This document shows, one piece after another, positions 47,223 through 60,110 of a stretch of DNA of 64,000 bases; position 1 is the first letter of the stretch; every line of letters begins with the position of its first letter. Made by a program: the position numbers and the translations under genes. Below the pieces are notes generated by a model. The model had not been told where the DNA came from. It saw nothing but the letters and a program-made list of their open reading frames with translations, and did not search any database. Source of the stretch: Chrysoperla carnea (Eukaryota > Arthropoda > Insecta > Neuroptera > Chrysopidae); NCBI RefSeq assembly GCF_905475395.1, contig NC_058337.1:102542368-102606367 (forward strand), in the 5' to 3' direction.

Positions 47223-48399
47223 GGAATTGGAAAAATCGTAAATTATAAGGATGTGCCTTAATTGTAATGTAATATTTTAGTGTTTGGTTTTTGACTAACT
47301 CTGTGTCAAATAGGATCTTACACTATGATTACAAAAAAAAAAAACTTTTTATCTAATATTTACGAATTGATACTTTGTATGTAGCGTCATAAACCCATTA
47401 TAATTGATTGCCTATGTGTGGCGTTAAAAATGTTGCGCTATAAGATAATAATAAGTATTTTCGGATTCCTTTTTTTTTCCTTAGCACTTCCATTTTCGGG
47501 GTCCGCAGTGTTCTAATACATACAAGCATTATTGTTATTAAACTCAATTCATCATATTACAAAAAAATTTACGTAAAGATCACTTGTCTATATTGTTGTT
47601 TTATTTCTCGTTTAAAATGTTTTCTTATTTAGCAAATGAATTTATTACAGATTGTCGAATATTTTTATTTTAAGAAAATTGTTTAATTTTTGTTTTTATT
47701 TATTAATTTTTATTTTTCTTAAACCTAGACAAAGTACAAAAATTTTATTTTTTTTAAATAGTGGAAGATCCTATTTTTTCTTTATTTTAGTTATTTTAAA
47801 TGTACGAAATGTTTTATATAAAAATTTGAAAATTATTATTTTATTTTTTAAGTTCCTATGTGAAAATCTTAAAGAAAAGTAAAATAAAAAGATAAATATA
47901 TGGGGTGTTCTACAAACTATTCGGATCGACATTTTTTTGTACATTCTTATTGCGAAATTCTATCTATTATTAAGAATAAAACATCTTTAAGAAATAAAAA
48001 ATTTTATGTTTTAATAATACAGACTAAAACTATTCGTGTACCAAATTTAATTCTAAACCATTCAGCTGTTTCAGCATGATTGAGTTATTTGTTTATTTCG
48101 CAAATAAATATCTTATCAGGATTCTGAGAACCTAACTGATTATGACGCGACTTCCCCTGCTGACTGTGACGCGCTGGCTAAACACCAAGCCAGGCGAAAA
48201 AAGATGTGCTATTCTTTGTTTCTTTCTTATGTACAATTGACTCAACTGAACGACAGCGTCACCTGCTCTATGTAGAACTACCCATATATACAAGAATTAT
48301 TTTTAAAAGGTAAAATTTAATATATATGTGATTATTATACGTAACAAGATTATGGTTGTTCATTCAACACCAGCTTCAAGAAAAACGTATATCCAAGGT

Positions 48400-48610
48400 A
48401 TATTTTTAACCTCCGACGTGAAAAGAGGAATGCTATAAGTTTGACCACTATGTATATTGTATATGTGTGTGTTTGTCTGTGACACCGTAGATCCTAAACG
48501 GATGAACCGATTTTGATTTTTTGTTTGTTTGAATGTAATTTAATGGAGAGTATTGTTAGCTAAGTTTCAAGAAAATCGGTTCAGTTTGGAGAGAGCTACA
48601 AGGAAACCGC
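48400..48610 (+). repeat. Dispersed repeat of the CCTCCGACG...GTTTGACCAC family
   Basis: Plus-strand copy of the family at 5160-5295, with AAGTTTGACCACTATG, GTCTGTGACACCGTAGATCC and AACGGATGAACCGATTTTGA. Confidence 0.65.
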
Positions 48611-51600
48611 ATTTGTCGGGGGGTTTTTTTAATTTTGTAAATTTCACTTGTTTATGGTGGTAGTTTTTAAGTTCTAATTTTGAAAATATTTTGATTATTG
48701 GTAACAGTAAATTTTTAAAAGCAATTTGTAAATGTTTTTAAAATTAATTTTCTTGTACTTACATTAGTTATGACTTAAGAATTTTCAAATTTAAGATTGA
48801 TTTTCGTATACAAAATTCTCAGATACATTTCCATATAAACTTTCAGATATAAAACAGTTTCGAATGTAAGTAAAAACTGCTGAGACATCTGTATAAGATA
48901 CTATAGATTTACAATCGAATATTTTTGCTTTTTGATGTGGTTTTTAGATCAAGTGTTCACTCGGCTACAGTGTAACTTGATTTTAATCTTTACAGTTTCT
49001 GCGAATCTAGTTTGAGTTATATCGATTTGATTTTATTTGAACGGTAAAAGGCTGTAAATGTTAGCGTAAAGCACGTTAATTATCAAAGTCGTAAAGCTTT
49101 GGAAATTTAAACGTTTTAGATTTTATTGGTACATTTGGTTTGTTTTTAACGCAGGGTACATAATAGGGACTCTAATGCACATAATAAGGACTCTAATGCT
49201 AAGGAATGCTAATGTTAGCTCGCATAGATACATTTTATTTGGGTCACTATGTCATTTAATTATCGTTGTTAGGTGCCAATGTGCAAATCTTCAAAAAACT
49301 GTTAATTTTGATTTAAGCTTTCATCAATACCCTAAGTATAATTGAAAAAAGAAAAAGAAAAATTAAATGCTTAACAGAAGGCAAAATTTCAAAGTGTGTG
49401 TACCAGAGCGTGTTACACACCCACAGCGTGTTACACAAATTATTTATACTTACATATAATAACATATGTTAGTACAAATATATGATACATTTTTTGTCTT
49501 TTCATTCAATGAAAAAATCGGCTAAGTCTAATAAAGTTTAAAATTTTTAAACTCGTGGCGCTGACATCTTAGCGTTAAACTCCCATAGGCGGGTATTTAC
49601 AGTCTGATATCGCATCCAACAAAAAGTCTAAACTTAAAATAATATACATATTCTTATATTTAGTTGTCAACGTTAATAATAATTTGTAAAGAAAATGCAT
49701 AGAGATAATATCATAAACCTGTATAGTCGGCCGCCAAAATTTTGATCTCAGTAGAAATAGAACAAATAATGTAGGCGCGTATAGCTGTCTACGTCTCTCG
49801 TATACGCATACAATTTTTATCTCTTTCTACCTTTCTCACTACGGTCAAAAATTCACTTATTGCGTTTTCTGTGTCCATACATCTTTATGGTATTATCTCT
49901 ATGAAAAAATAACGTAATCAGTACAAAATAAACAATTATTAATTAGTTGAATCAGATGAAACATATGTGTATTTTTGTAATAAATATATTTTATTAATTA
50001 ATTGATGTATACAGAATGTTCTCACATAATTGGTAGATTTTTTGTCATCAAAATTATTTAAGAGTATAGGCCGCTATGCAGCTAGAAGAACACTTTAAAT
50101 TAAAAAGTTGTTCCTCATTAAAAGGACAACATTTTTTTTATCGCATTTAATGTTTGCATAAAATGTGCTCCTAGAAGAACAACATTTTTTATTTAGAACA
50201 TTTTTTTTTCGATAAAATTTATGTTTCGAGTTTCGATCAGTTAAGTTAAAAAAAAGTAACATCTTTAATTTTCATATTATACAGGATATACAAATCTGAA
50301 TCTTTAATATGTTGTTGAAAATGTATTCATCAATTAATTAGGTACATTGGACATTCAAAATAAAAATTTTTATTAATGTTATTTATTAAATAAAATGTAT
50401 AAAAATATACTTCTATGTGAATATTATACGTTTAAAAAGAATTATTGTACGTTTAAAAAGAAAATGATATATTTTATAGAAACAAAACAAGTATTTTCTA
50501 AATTTATTTTTTTAGAAATGCAAATGCTATTAAATTCATTTATATTTCATTCAATACTGTATACAGAATTATTTTGATATCCTTAGCTTATTTAGACACA
50601 TCACAATCACTTATCATCTTCCTAAATTTTTTAGGGGACGTTTAAGTATTACGTAACATTTTTGCGATTTACTAATCTCCTCGCATTATCCTCTCCTCCT
50701 CAAGCGTGTTATGATATGTAGCATTTTGGTTTAAGGAATTTCAATAAAATAAATTTAATAAACGTATTGGCGTCTCCTTCATAAACGTAACACACTGAAA
50801 AGTTTAATCTACCCATATCTCGTGTATTAATGTTAGGTAATACTTGGACGTTACCATAAAAGAAATATTACTGTTATGAAATTGTGTTCTAGTCATGATA
50901 CGCAAAATGAAAACAGTATTCATAATTGGTACAAATAAAATTAAGTATTCATGTTTAATTAATTTTAACATCACAAAAAAAAATAGTCAATTAATTTAAA
51001 TAAGGCAATAATCTGTCATTTATTTTTCAGTGACTTTTTCACTTTTTTTTTTAGTGAAAGTGTATTTTTATTTTTCGAAACAATTAAAAATTATAAATGT
51101 TTAATATGTTTTGTAAATAAATTTTCCAAGTATTTATTTCAGATCAGTGGCAGGGGAAGATTTGTATCTATTTATAAATAGCATACGTATCCAGAGTAAA
51201 AAACATGAGTGATGGGCTAGCGATCAAATAAACATTTTTCTCGTATGATATGATGGGATATATCCAGTTCTGACAAGTAAGAAATCCCCGTGGCGATAAC
51301 ACAACGCTAGCAAATGTCGATAAAATAAATAAAAACAATTTAGAGAAACATTCAAAATGACACGAACTAAAATTTGTGCAAAACCTATTTTTACCCGCTA
51401 AATGAGAATACAGTCAATTCAATGATATTAATTTGGAAAGTGAAGTGGGATGAGTTTGTAGTCTATGACTTAATAGAAGGATGCTAATATATTTGAGACT
51501 TAAGTTAAATTTTTGGGTGAGTATTAGATAGCAGATCAAAATGGAATATTTAAGACGAATTTTAAGAAACAGAATTGTCAAACTATACAAATTCGTCTCT

Positions 51601-51754
51601 GCTATCCTTGAGGAATTGAACTGTTTGAAATTCTATATGTTTCAGTAGTTTTGTAAAAATTCCAAAAATTTAAAAATAATTTGGATATTTTATGTAAGAA
51701 ATTAAGTAAAACTACTAGAAAAATAATTAGATTTTGCTATTGAAACTGGGAGTT

Positions 51755-52000
51755 GCACTCCATCAACTGGCGATAATAATACGCACTTGGTCCGTTTTCT
51801 GTAGTTCCAATTAAGACTACCAGATGACAGTGCTTGCACTTATCATTTTTTTAAAGACCAATTAAAATATTCAAATTCAAATAAAATAAATTTAACAAAT
51901 GGCGATACAAATTCGTACTAATTAAAACAGAAAGTGGGTCGGTTTTTCAGTAGTTCCAATTTAGACCACCAAGGTACTTATCATTTATCAATAAACATAG
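51755..52000 (+). repeat. Dimeric dispersed repeat, copy 1
   Basis: Two related units, each with a GGCGATA...TTCGTACTAATTAAAAC-type start and CAGTAGTTCCAATTTAGAC. The same dimer is found at 59786-60005. Confidence 0.6.
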
Positions 52001-52910
52001 GTAAAATTTGATTAAAGGCAACGAAGTTTAGATAATTATCAAAAATTAACTTTAAACATGCCACTAATTTTAAGTGGGTGAATTCAGAATCATTCAGAGA
52101 GTATATCGGTAAAGTTTTACTGATGTAGTCTCTGGATTCATTTACTAATCAGATTACTCAACTAATAAGCCATCATGAAGCAATCTTATTGGTTAATCGC
52201 ATTATTGCTCGCCAATCAGTTCCCTCTATTCGAGCAGTGCAATTTTGTTTTGTTTTTAATGATAATAAGTGACTGATTTCATGTTGAATAAAACTGCATT
52301 GAAGATTGAAGTTAATTGAAGTGTAAGTTCACGTCACTGTGAACGTGTATACACCAACAGAAGACAGTAATCAGAATCAGTTGAGTTATTTAGAATTTAC
52401 GATCAGTATCATTAAATGTGTGCGAAAAATTACGAATCGTCAAATAAAAAATAAATGTCGAGTTTGTTCGATTAAAATTTTATTATTGTTATTAAATTAA
52501 CGAAAGGTAGGTTATTTAGCAAAATCAATTCATTTGTGTTATCAAATGCGAAATATTTTTTTGTTTTGACAAATTAAAAAACGTTGACAATTTTCATTGC
52601 ACAATCGTTGCACTATCATTGCATGGATTTTGACGTGATATTTATATTAATTATACATTTAACAATTCGTCAAACCCATTATCTATTAAATACTAATCAC
52701 ATCACACACCAAAAATGAAAGGAGAAAGAATTTAGGTTACCGTTACAATAGAACTGTAACACTTTTTTACTGTGTTTTTTCTTTTTTTTGTGGTGTGTTT
52801 ATTAGAATTTCTTTTCTTTTTTTGTTTGAACTAATAGGTAAAAAAAATTGGAGACATTTTAGATTCGATTCGACTACAATTCGTGTGATTGACAGTCGAC
52901 AATAGTCATC

Positions 52911-55900
52911 ATGGATGATAAAACAAAATTAAAGAACAGTGTTTTATCAAATTTACGTGCTGTTTTATTGTCAGTCAAGGGAACATGTTCCTTAAAGAAA
53001 GTTGCAGGTAAAATAATTATTTTATTAGTGTTTTTTAAATTGGCGGGAATTATTTAACTCTTAATACTTAAACTAAAAACGCCCAAATTTATAGATAGTC
53101 CCAAAAAATTCGAGCTGAAAGTGTTCTGGTTATAACAAGATAATTGAATTCAAATGCTAGTTAAAAATGACTTTCAGAATCAAAAATCATTGTGGTATAT
53201 TGAAATTACAGATTTCTTCTGCTTAATAATAGTTTATCTAGAGAAAACGACTAAAATTATCTATTCTTGCCGATCAATTTGAAATATCATATTTTCTGTT
53301 ACTTCTAGTGAAAGCTCCCTAAACCATTTTAGGAGATTAAGATCTTTTAGTCGTTCATAAATCACTAAAACTATAATGATGAATTCTTGTTGACTTCGAG
53401 TTGAGACATAGTTATTGAAATAAATACCACGATATTCGAAATAAAAATTTCGTTCGAAATTGCCCATTTTATTTCGAGTATCGTGGTATTTATTTCAATA
53501 ACTATCACTAAAACTATTTTTGTTTATCTTAAATCCCATCAATTTAATATTTTAACAAATACCATATGGATGCCGGCCAGAATTAACCATGCAGGAATTT
53601 TTGGCGGAAACTTTGAAAACTTGTTTTATTCGTAAGAACTGAATTCCTTCATCTTATTTTCTTCTACAGTGTGTTGTGAAAAACATAGCCTTCTCTGCCA
53701 TTATTACTGAACACATTGATAATCCATTATTAACGTTTTGAGAAGGGATAGTGGCCGCAATTTTCGCAACTGCCTAGGGCCGGAAAATCCGAGTCTGTGT
53801 GAATGTTATTAGTAAAAAGTAATTTCAGGCAATACATTTAGATTTTAGAGTAGACATACCAAAATAAATAAAATTATTTAGAAATCGAATTTTTCATTCG
53901 TCGTTCTAAAGAATATTATTTGAAATTTTTTTACCCTAAAAAAATTAAATTTGTGATAATAAATCTTTAAGTTCTAAAAAAATCTATACTTAACTTCCAT
54001 ATACAGACTAAAGCGAGGTATTCCATATACTATTTTGATGTGTGGCACAAACTCTATAGAAATTTGAAAGTAATTGAGGTTTTAAGGGATTGGGGTTGGA
54101 TCGGTAAAGGGATACTACGATTCGGCATGTTTTTAATCTGTTTTAAAGGTTCAAGTGTTTTAAATGTGCTTAATATTTATTATTATATTAAAATGGAATA
54201 ATTTACTGGAAATTTCAAGTTTCAAGTGCGAATTTTGTGGAGCAGAAAGAACTATGTATATCTCTAGTATGTGGACATATTGACCTTAAATTCAGCTTAA
54301 AATGATTATTAAACTCTTTAAAAAACATAAAAAGATTTTTTGTGATTTTATTCTCATATGTTTAATGTGACCACTAAATTTCTTCAGAGAATTTTTTGAT
54401 ATGAACGCACAGGCACGATATTAAAGGCTACGATTTGCTTTATGACCTATACGATGACTTTCAGAAAAGGGTCAAAAACTACACTAGCCCGTGCTAACTC
54501 GACTCTTACATAATCCAATGAATTGATTTTCGTTAATAGGTGTTGGCTTAGCGCTACTTAAAGTGGTGGTTTTTTGTAACCAGTTTAAAATATGACGGAT
54601 TGTAAACTTCAATCTTTTAAATTCAATATTAATTTCAATCTTTTAAATAAAATAAGGCTAGTTTTTATTGGTTAAACTTCAAAATAGTATGTGACACATC
54701 TTGCTATAGTCTGAACATGGAAGTAAAAAAGGTAAATAGTTTTTGAGTACTTTACAATTTATGACATAGCCATCTGTAATGTGTTATCACTTTAACACGT
54801 TTACTCTTGTAAATATTTATTTTGTTCAAATTGAAATTTGTCTTATTATTATAATAACGTAGGACATTTTGGCCGCCGATGTTCGTAATAAAGTAAAAAC
54901 GTTGTCAAGATTGTAAAAATAAGGTATCAGATAATAATTTGGCTGAGTTTTACGATTATAATAGAAAAATACTATTTAAGACAATAACCGGGTATTAGTA
55001 GAAGGAATTTTACTGCTGGGATATACCCCGAATGTAAACCCAATTTGACGAGGGGGGGGGGGGGGCTTTATTTAATAATTTCTTAGGATTCTTCAAATAA
55101 AAACAAGCATTTTAATAGAATATGTAATAGGGAATTAAGTTAAGAATTAATTGAATTAGTACAAGCCTGAACAGTCATGTCCTTAAATAAATTAGATAGA
55201 ATTTTTTTATAACATCCTGTTTGAAAATGCATATGTAGTGAAAATCATATTTTTCAACCTAATCACCCATTTTGTAATTATTTGCTTCTCATAGCGATTA
55301 TTATATTCTGAAATTTATTAAAACTATTTTCTCGAAGACAGTAAACATTAGAAAAATAACGATTAAAAGACATTTTTGTCTGATTATATTCAAGACTTAA
55401 TATTACGAAATATTTTTTCCGGAACGAAAAATTGCACTTCATATGATTTTCAAATCAGGTGGCTTAAAAAAATTCTATCTGAATATTTTTTTATCTAAGC
55501 TTATGACTTAATTATATTCAACTTCATGACCAAAAACACAAAAAGGATTGATTAAATAACTTTTTTTTTTCCTTTGAAAGGTGATTATAATATGTTATTG
55601 GGTGAAGAAATTCCATTTAAAAAATTAGGCTATAAAACATTGCTCGATTTCGTTACAAAAGAGAATGCTTTTAAAATTGTCAAATCACCAACGGGTGAAG
55701 TCATGGTGGATGCTACACCTGATGCTAAATCCGCTCACATTGTTGATATGATAACCAAGCAAAAAACAAAATCACGAGGATCGAAAGGACGAACACGAAG
55801 GTTTGTTTATTTATTTTTAAGCCCCATTACACCAACTCCGAATTCAATGGCGAACCGATTAATTTTTAATTTAATGAATTTTCAACTAGTGAAATTTTTA

Positions 55901-58900
55901 CTTAAGCTAGCCAAATCTAGCTATAATGTATTTATGCTCTTAGAATATTGCATAGATTTTGGGATTTAAACTATTCAGGTTGTAAACCGGTCGTTTTATT
56001 TTTGATAATTCGATTTTTAACTGAAGTTTAAGAAGGTATGTACCATTTTTTTTAAATTTTTATTGCGGTCATTTTTTTTTAATGCTTTCATGTACTTTTG
56101 AGTCATTTGCAAAATTGTATAATATAAATTATGCTCAAAAATATACATCTTAAAATCACATCTAACTCAACAATCAAGAGACAAATTCAAAAAAAAACTT
56201 GACTTTGAAATGACAAAAATTAGTTCAAATCGAACATTTTTATGGAAAAGCAAATACCAGTTCCTATAATTTACTTTGCAGGTTGGTTTTAAGAAAACGT
56301 ATTTTATTAAAACTACCTTAAGCAACAATTTTTGTTTTTATTGCTAGTATCTTGTACGCATGTTTTTGAAGCATATTTTACAGTGTTGCTATCTTATATT
56401 AGTTTTCGTATATTTAATTGGAGTTGGTGGTATCGCAACAGAATAATTCATAATAAATAAATAATATTTTTGCAGTCGTCGATTTGCGCCAGTACAAAAT
56501 ACAGTATCAACAAGTAATCGTATTCCATCATCACAAAATAATAATTGGAAACCAAAGGCATTAACTCCTGTGAAAAGTGCGAGACGACCGTCACAACAAT
56601 CGTCATCGAATCGTAATAGACGACAACAACGATCTGTACATATGAATATTGCATCTGATCGACTTAAAGCTTTACAAATTGCAACTGATGTAAGTGTTTT
56701 AAATAATTTGATTTAAGTTAAATGAACTGCTTTTAGTTCTGTCATTTTAATATTTCAAATGCAATTTTTATTGTACCTCAACCTATCGGGCCAATTTTTA
56801 TCTTGACGTGCAGGAAGTTGCATAGATCAAAATCTATAACTTGGTGTCGCTAGAATTGCTATAGGCTAATTATTGTAATCCATTTCAGAGGTGATTCTTG
56901 ATGCTTTTAAAACTTTGAAAATATTCAACAAAATGGGCCAGAAAAGTATATCCGAGGATTTTCGGGGTTGCTGATCACGATTCCGAAGTCAGAATGCCGA
57001 TATTATACCCCCGTCTGAAATAATTCGCCCTCTGCTGGCACAAACCAGCAACATATGTAAAAATTCGATAAATAGACCATAAAGGTATACTCGCGGGTTA
57101 TCAAAGTCACTGATCACGATTGCGAAGTCCAAATACTGATATACTACCATCTTAAATCGATAAAAAAAAAAGTCGAGTATAATTTTTCACCCCATTTTAT
57201 TGAATATTTATAGAATATTGCTGTTTTGGTATCCTGAAATTATCCAAAACTTCAGAACTGTTTTGACGGGAAATTATAAACATAAAAAATGTCTTTATCA
57301 AGTGGTACAAAAAAAATATTTTTCATTCTATTTTTTTTTTTATTTTACAGAATCATGAACACTCAAAAGAAACAATTGTATACAAAAACTCCAAACCAAA
57401 AGAAAACAATGAACAACAGCAACACCAACAACAACAAACACAGCAAAAACCAACAGCAGCAATAACAAAACGACAACAATCATTCGTAAAACAACAATCA
57501 GGTGGAGGTGATAATAATGAAATCAATAACAAAAAATCAGTAATATCACGTGAAAATTCAAATGACTCAACAACAATTAATAATAATATCAATAAAATAG
57601 TATTATCACGTCAATCGTCATCAAATAATGAGGTCAGTTTTCAATTTATTATTGTTTTTTATTTTATATAGCAAGGTGTCCAGCGATCGAAAGACGAGAT
57701 ATTTGTACGTGGAAAAACTAATTTCATGAGATGTCAATTAAACTGAATTTTAAAAACTTTGTCAAAACTTGGTATCGTTGGACACTCTGTATTTTGTTTT
57801 GCAATTATTTTTGTAATTTTTTTATTGGCGTGTTTTTGAAAGGGTGCATAAGTATTTTTTACTTTTGAGATTTTGTTCTACGTAAGAGTGTTTTGTCTGT
57901 CGTATTTGGAAAATATTTTTTTAATAATTATTCAGCATCTAAACATTTTTTGATAGAGAAAATAAAATTATCAATAAAAAACTCAAAATTTTTCTTTTCA
58001 AGTTTCAAAATTATCATAAATTTTATTAAAAATTTAAATACTACAAATGTTATTTTCATTTTATTTTTTTAAATTAAGAGTTTTGATTTAATATGAAGTA
58101 AAAATGGTGGATGTATTTTTTAAATTTTTAATAAAACTTGTTATGATTGAACATTAAATGAAAATTAGATATAAGTATTTGAGTTTTATGTCTAAAATAT
58201 AATCCTGAAGTTTGGTGTGTCTTCCTACTCATTTTGTTTATTATACCAATTTTTTTACCATAAAAATTCAAGTGTTCTAATTGCGATCTTGATATATCGA
58301 TGTCGATAATAGTATGTAGAATTTTCCACTCTGTGTTTTTCTGGGTCAAACTTGGAGGTACTAATTAATGTAGTTAAACAGTTTGATCAGTCTTTTCAAA
58401 AAATATCTTTACTTAACACCGTTATTTAAAAAAATTGCCGATTCCTGCTATAATCCAAAAACAAATTATATCTTAATTTTTGTAGGTTTTTTATTTGATT
58501 TGATTTTATTCTATTTTTAATTAAAAATTATAGAAGGCAGTTCTGTCAACTTTGATTAAATTGTAAATTAAATAATTATGATAAAAAATTGATAATTATA
58601 ATAACAAGATAAATCGTTTCTTCATCTATAAAAAATTAGTAAGTCCAGAACAAAGCTAGAAATTTAAGAAGTCGTTTTCAATGTTGCGTCTGAAAATTTT
58701 TGTCTATACAAAAATTCATATAACTGGAAGCTGAATATTAAGGCATATTCTACTGAGAGCAATTTTCAAGTGAAAAGATCGTTTAATGACAAATGTAAAT
58801 TTCATTGTGTCCGACACTAAAATGATTTGCGAACGACGAAAAATCTGTTCTTTCGAATATCAGACAAAATGATTTATTACTCACTATAGATTAAAATGGC

Positions 58901-59388
58901 CCACCCTGTATAATATGATCAATCTTACGTACATTTAAAATACTTCCGTCTTATTAACTTTGACTGGATCGATGACGATACACATTTAATAAATTTATAC
59001 TAACGAATATTTAACTTTTTAATCAAAGGTGATATGAAATTGACTTAAAATCTTTTAGTTATTTTTTTTTTCCTTTTTAATGTATGGTGAAAGGTGTTTA
59101 TTTTTAGTAAAATTATGTTGTATCTAATTATAGACTGTGGTAGATTTATTAAAAAATGTTCCAAAAGAATTATTAAGAGATGTACCATTTGATAATACTG
59201 ATATAACATTTAATGATATACTTGATCGTACTAGTACCACCATTTTAAATAATAATAATAATAAATTTAAACAATTATCACCTTCATCATCCATCATATC
59301 CAATACATCCAATACAACAAGTACATCAGCCACACATGATGATGATTCATCAATATATTCTACTTCTGAACTTATTGATGTCACAGAT
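52911..59388 (+). CDS. LOTUS (OST-HTH) domain protein, TDRD7/tapas- or TDRD5/tejas-like, 5' part
   Basis: Coding exons 52911-53007, 55581-55800, 56476-56689, 57351-57632 and 59134-59388 join in phase for 356 residues and remain open. Residues 5-95 form a LOTUS domain: LSNLRAVLLSVKGTCSLKKV, AGDYNMLLGEEIPFKKLGYK, TLLDFVTKENAFKIVKSPTG, then HIVDMITKQK. Human TDRD7 has MLRAVLQSHKNGVALPRLQG, EYRSLTGDWIPFKQLGF and AQLVARQRSS at the same places; TDRD5 is also similar. LOTUS domains of this group bind RNA (G-quadruplexes) or Vasa in germ granules, where these proteins support piRNA silencing and mRNA control. Exons 3-5 encode basic and then Gln/Asn/Ser-rich linker (for example RRPSQQSSSNRNRRQQRSVH). 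No Tudor domain is reached before exon 5 ends with a donor at 59389. Later exons must lie beyond or were missed. Confidence 0.85.
53409..53504. repeat. 38-bp-arm hairpin flanked by 14-bp direct repeats (LOTUS gene intron 1)
   Basis: Left arm 53409-53446 and right arm 53467-53504 are complementary with one mismatch; the loop is 20 nt. ATCACTAAAACTAT is repeated directly at 53361-53374 and 53504-53517. Confidence 0.8.
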
Positions 59389-59785
59389 GTAAGTCACTTC
59401 TTCGTATTCATTTTGTTCAATCCTTATATACTTTATAGCACCCATATTTAATATTTGAACTATTGCACGTTTGCATGGTATTTTTTAATTTAGTAGTTTT
59501 AAAATTGCTTTTTACAACCACTGTTTGTTTAAAGTTTTATAATTCAAGGAGAATTCTCGTTTTACATTTATACGGAATACAAAAGCTTTGTGTAACATGT
59601 GAAAAAACGTTGTAGAGTTCTAACCAAATTTTTAACATTTGTATATAAATGTATGAGGAAAGTTTTAAGCATGAGCACTGGGATTCAAATACCAGTTTTA
59701 ATTGATAGCGAAATTTTTTTAATTTTACTAAATTGGATGTATTACAACATTTGGTTGCTAATTGAAAAATTGTTTCTATAATATT

Positions 59786-60005
59786 TATAACTGGAAGTTA
59801 CAACCCGCCAACTGGTGATAATAATTCGTACTAATTAAAACAGAAAGTGTACCAGATTACATACTTTTTTAATGGCCAATCAAAATATTCAAATTTAAAT
59901 CAGTTAAATTCCGCCGACTGGCGATAAAACTTCGTACTAACTAAAATAGGAAGTGGGCCGCTTTTTCAGTAGTTCCAATTTAGACTACCAAATGTCAAAT
60001 TAAAA
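59786..60005 (+). repeat. Dimeric dispersed repeat, copy 2
   Basis: Two units with CCAACTGGTGATAATAATTC and CCGACTGGCGATAAAACTTC, each followed by CGTACTAA and an A-rich stretch. The second unit ends with CAGTAGTTCCAATTTAGACT. Matches 51755-52000. Confidence 0.6.
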
Positions 60006-60019
60006 AAGGAACCTGTTTG

Positions 60020-60110
60020 TATATATGGTATGCGATATACAACATTTCCGTTAAATATTATATATCTATACCTGATAACATATATACTTTTTTTTCTATC
60101 GCTAGATAGA
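60020..60110 (+). repeat. Dispersed repeat, copy 2 (other copy 30340-30430)
   Basis: CAACATTTCCGTTAAATATT with ATATATCTAT, AACATATATA and ATCGCTAGATAGA are shared with the tim intron 2 copy. Confidence 0.55.

Larger units (their letters stand above)
45925..52910. other. Geneless repeat-rich interval between tim and the LOTUS gene
   Basis: Contains an inverted-repeat element at 46595-47222, a dispersed repeat at 48400-48610, a diverged repeat near 49720-49920 related to 5340-5480, and a dimeric repeat at 51755-52000. The promoter of the LOTUS gene should lie between about 52100 and 52900. A CCAAT box is at about 52213 and a TCAGTTG initiator-like site at about 52378. Confidence 0.5.

Noticed and set aside
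53261-53467. 68-codon minus-strand frame in the LOTUS gene intron 1
   Set aside because: The frame runs through the hairpin and its inverted copy. No domain; chance frame.
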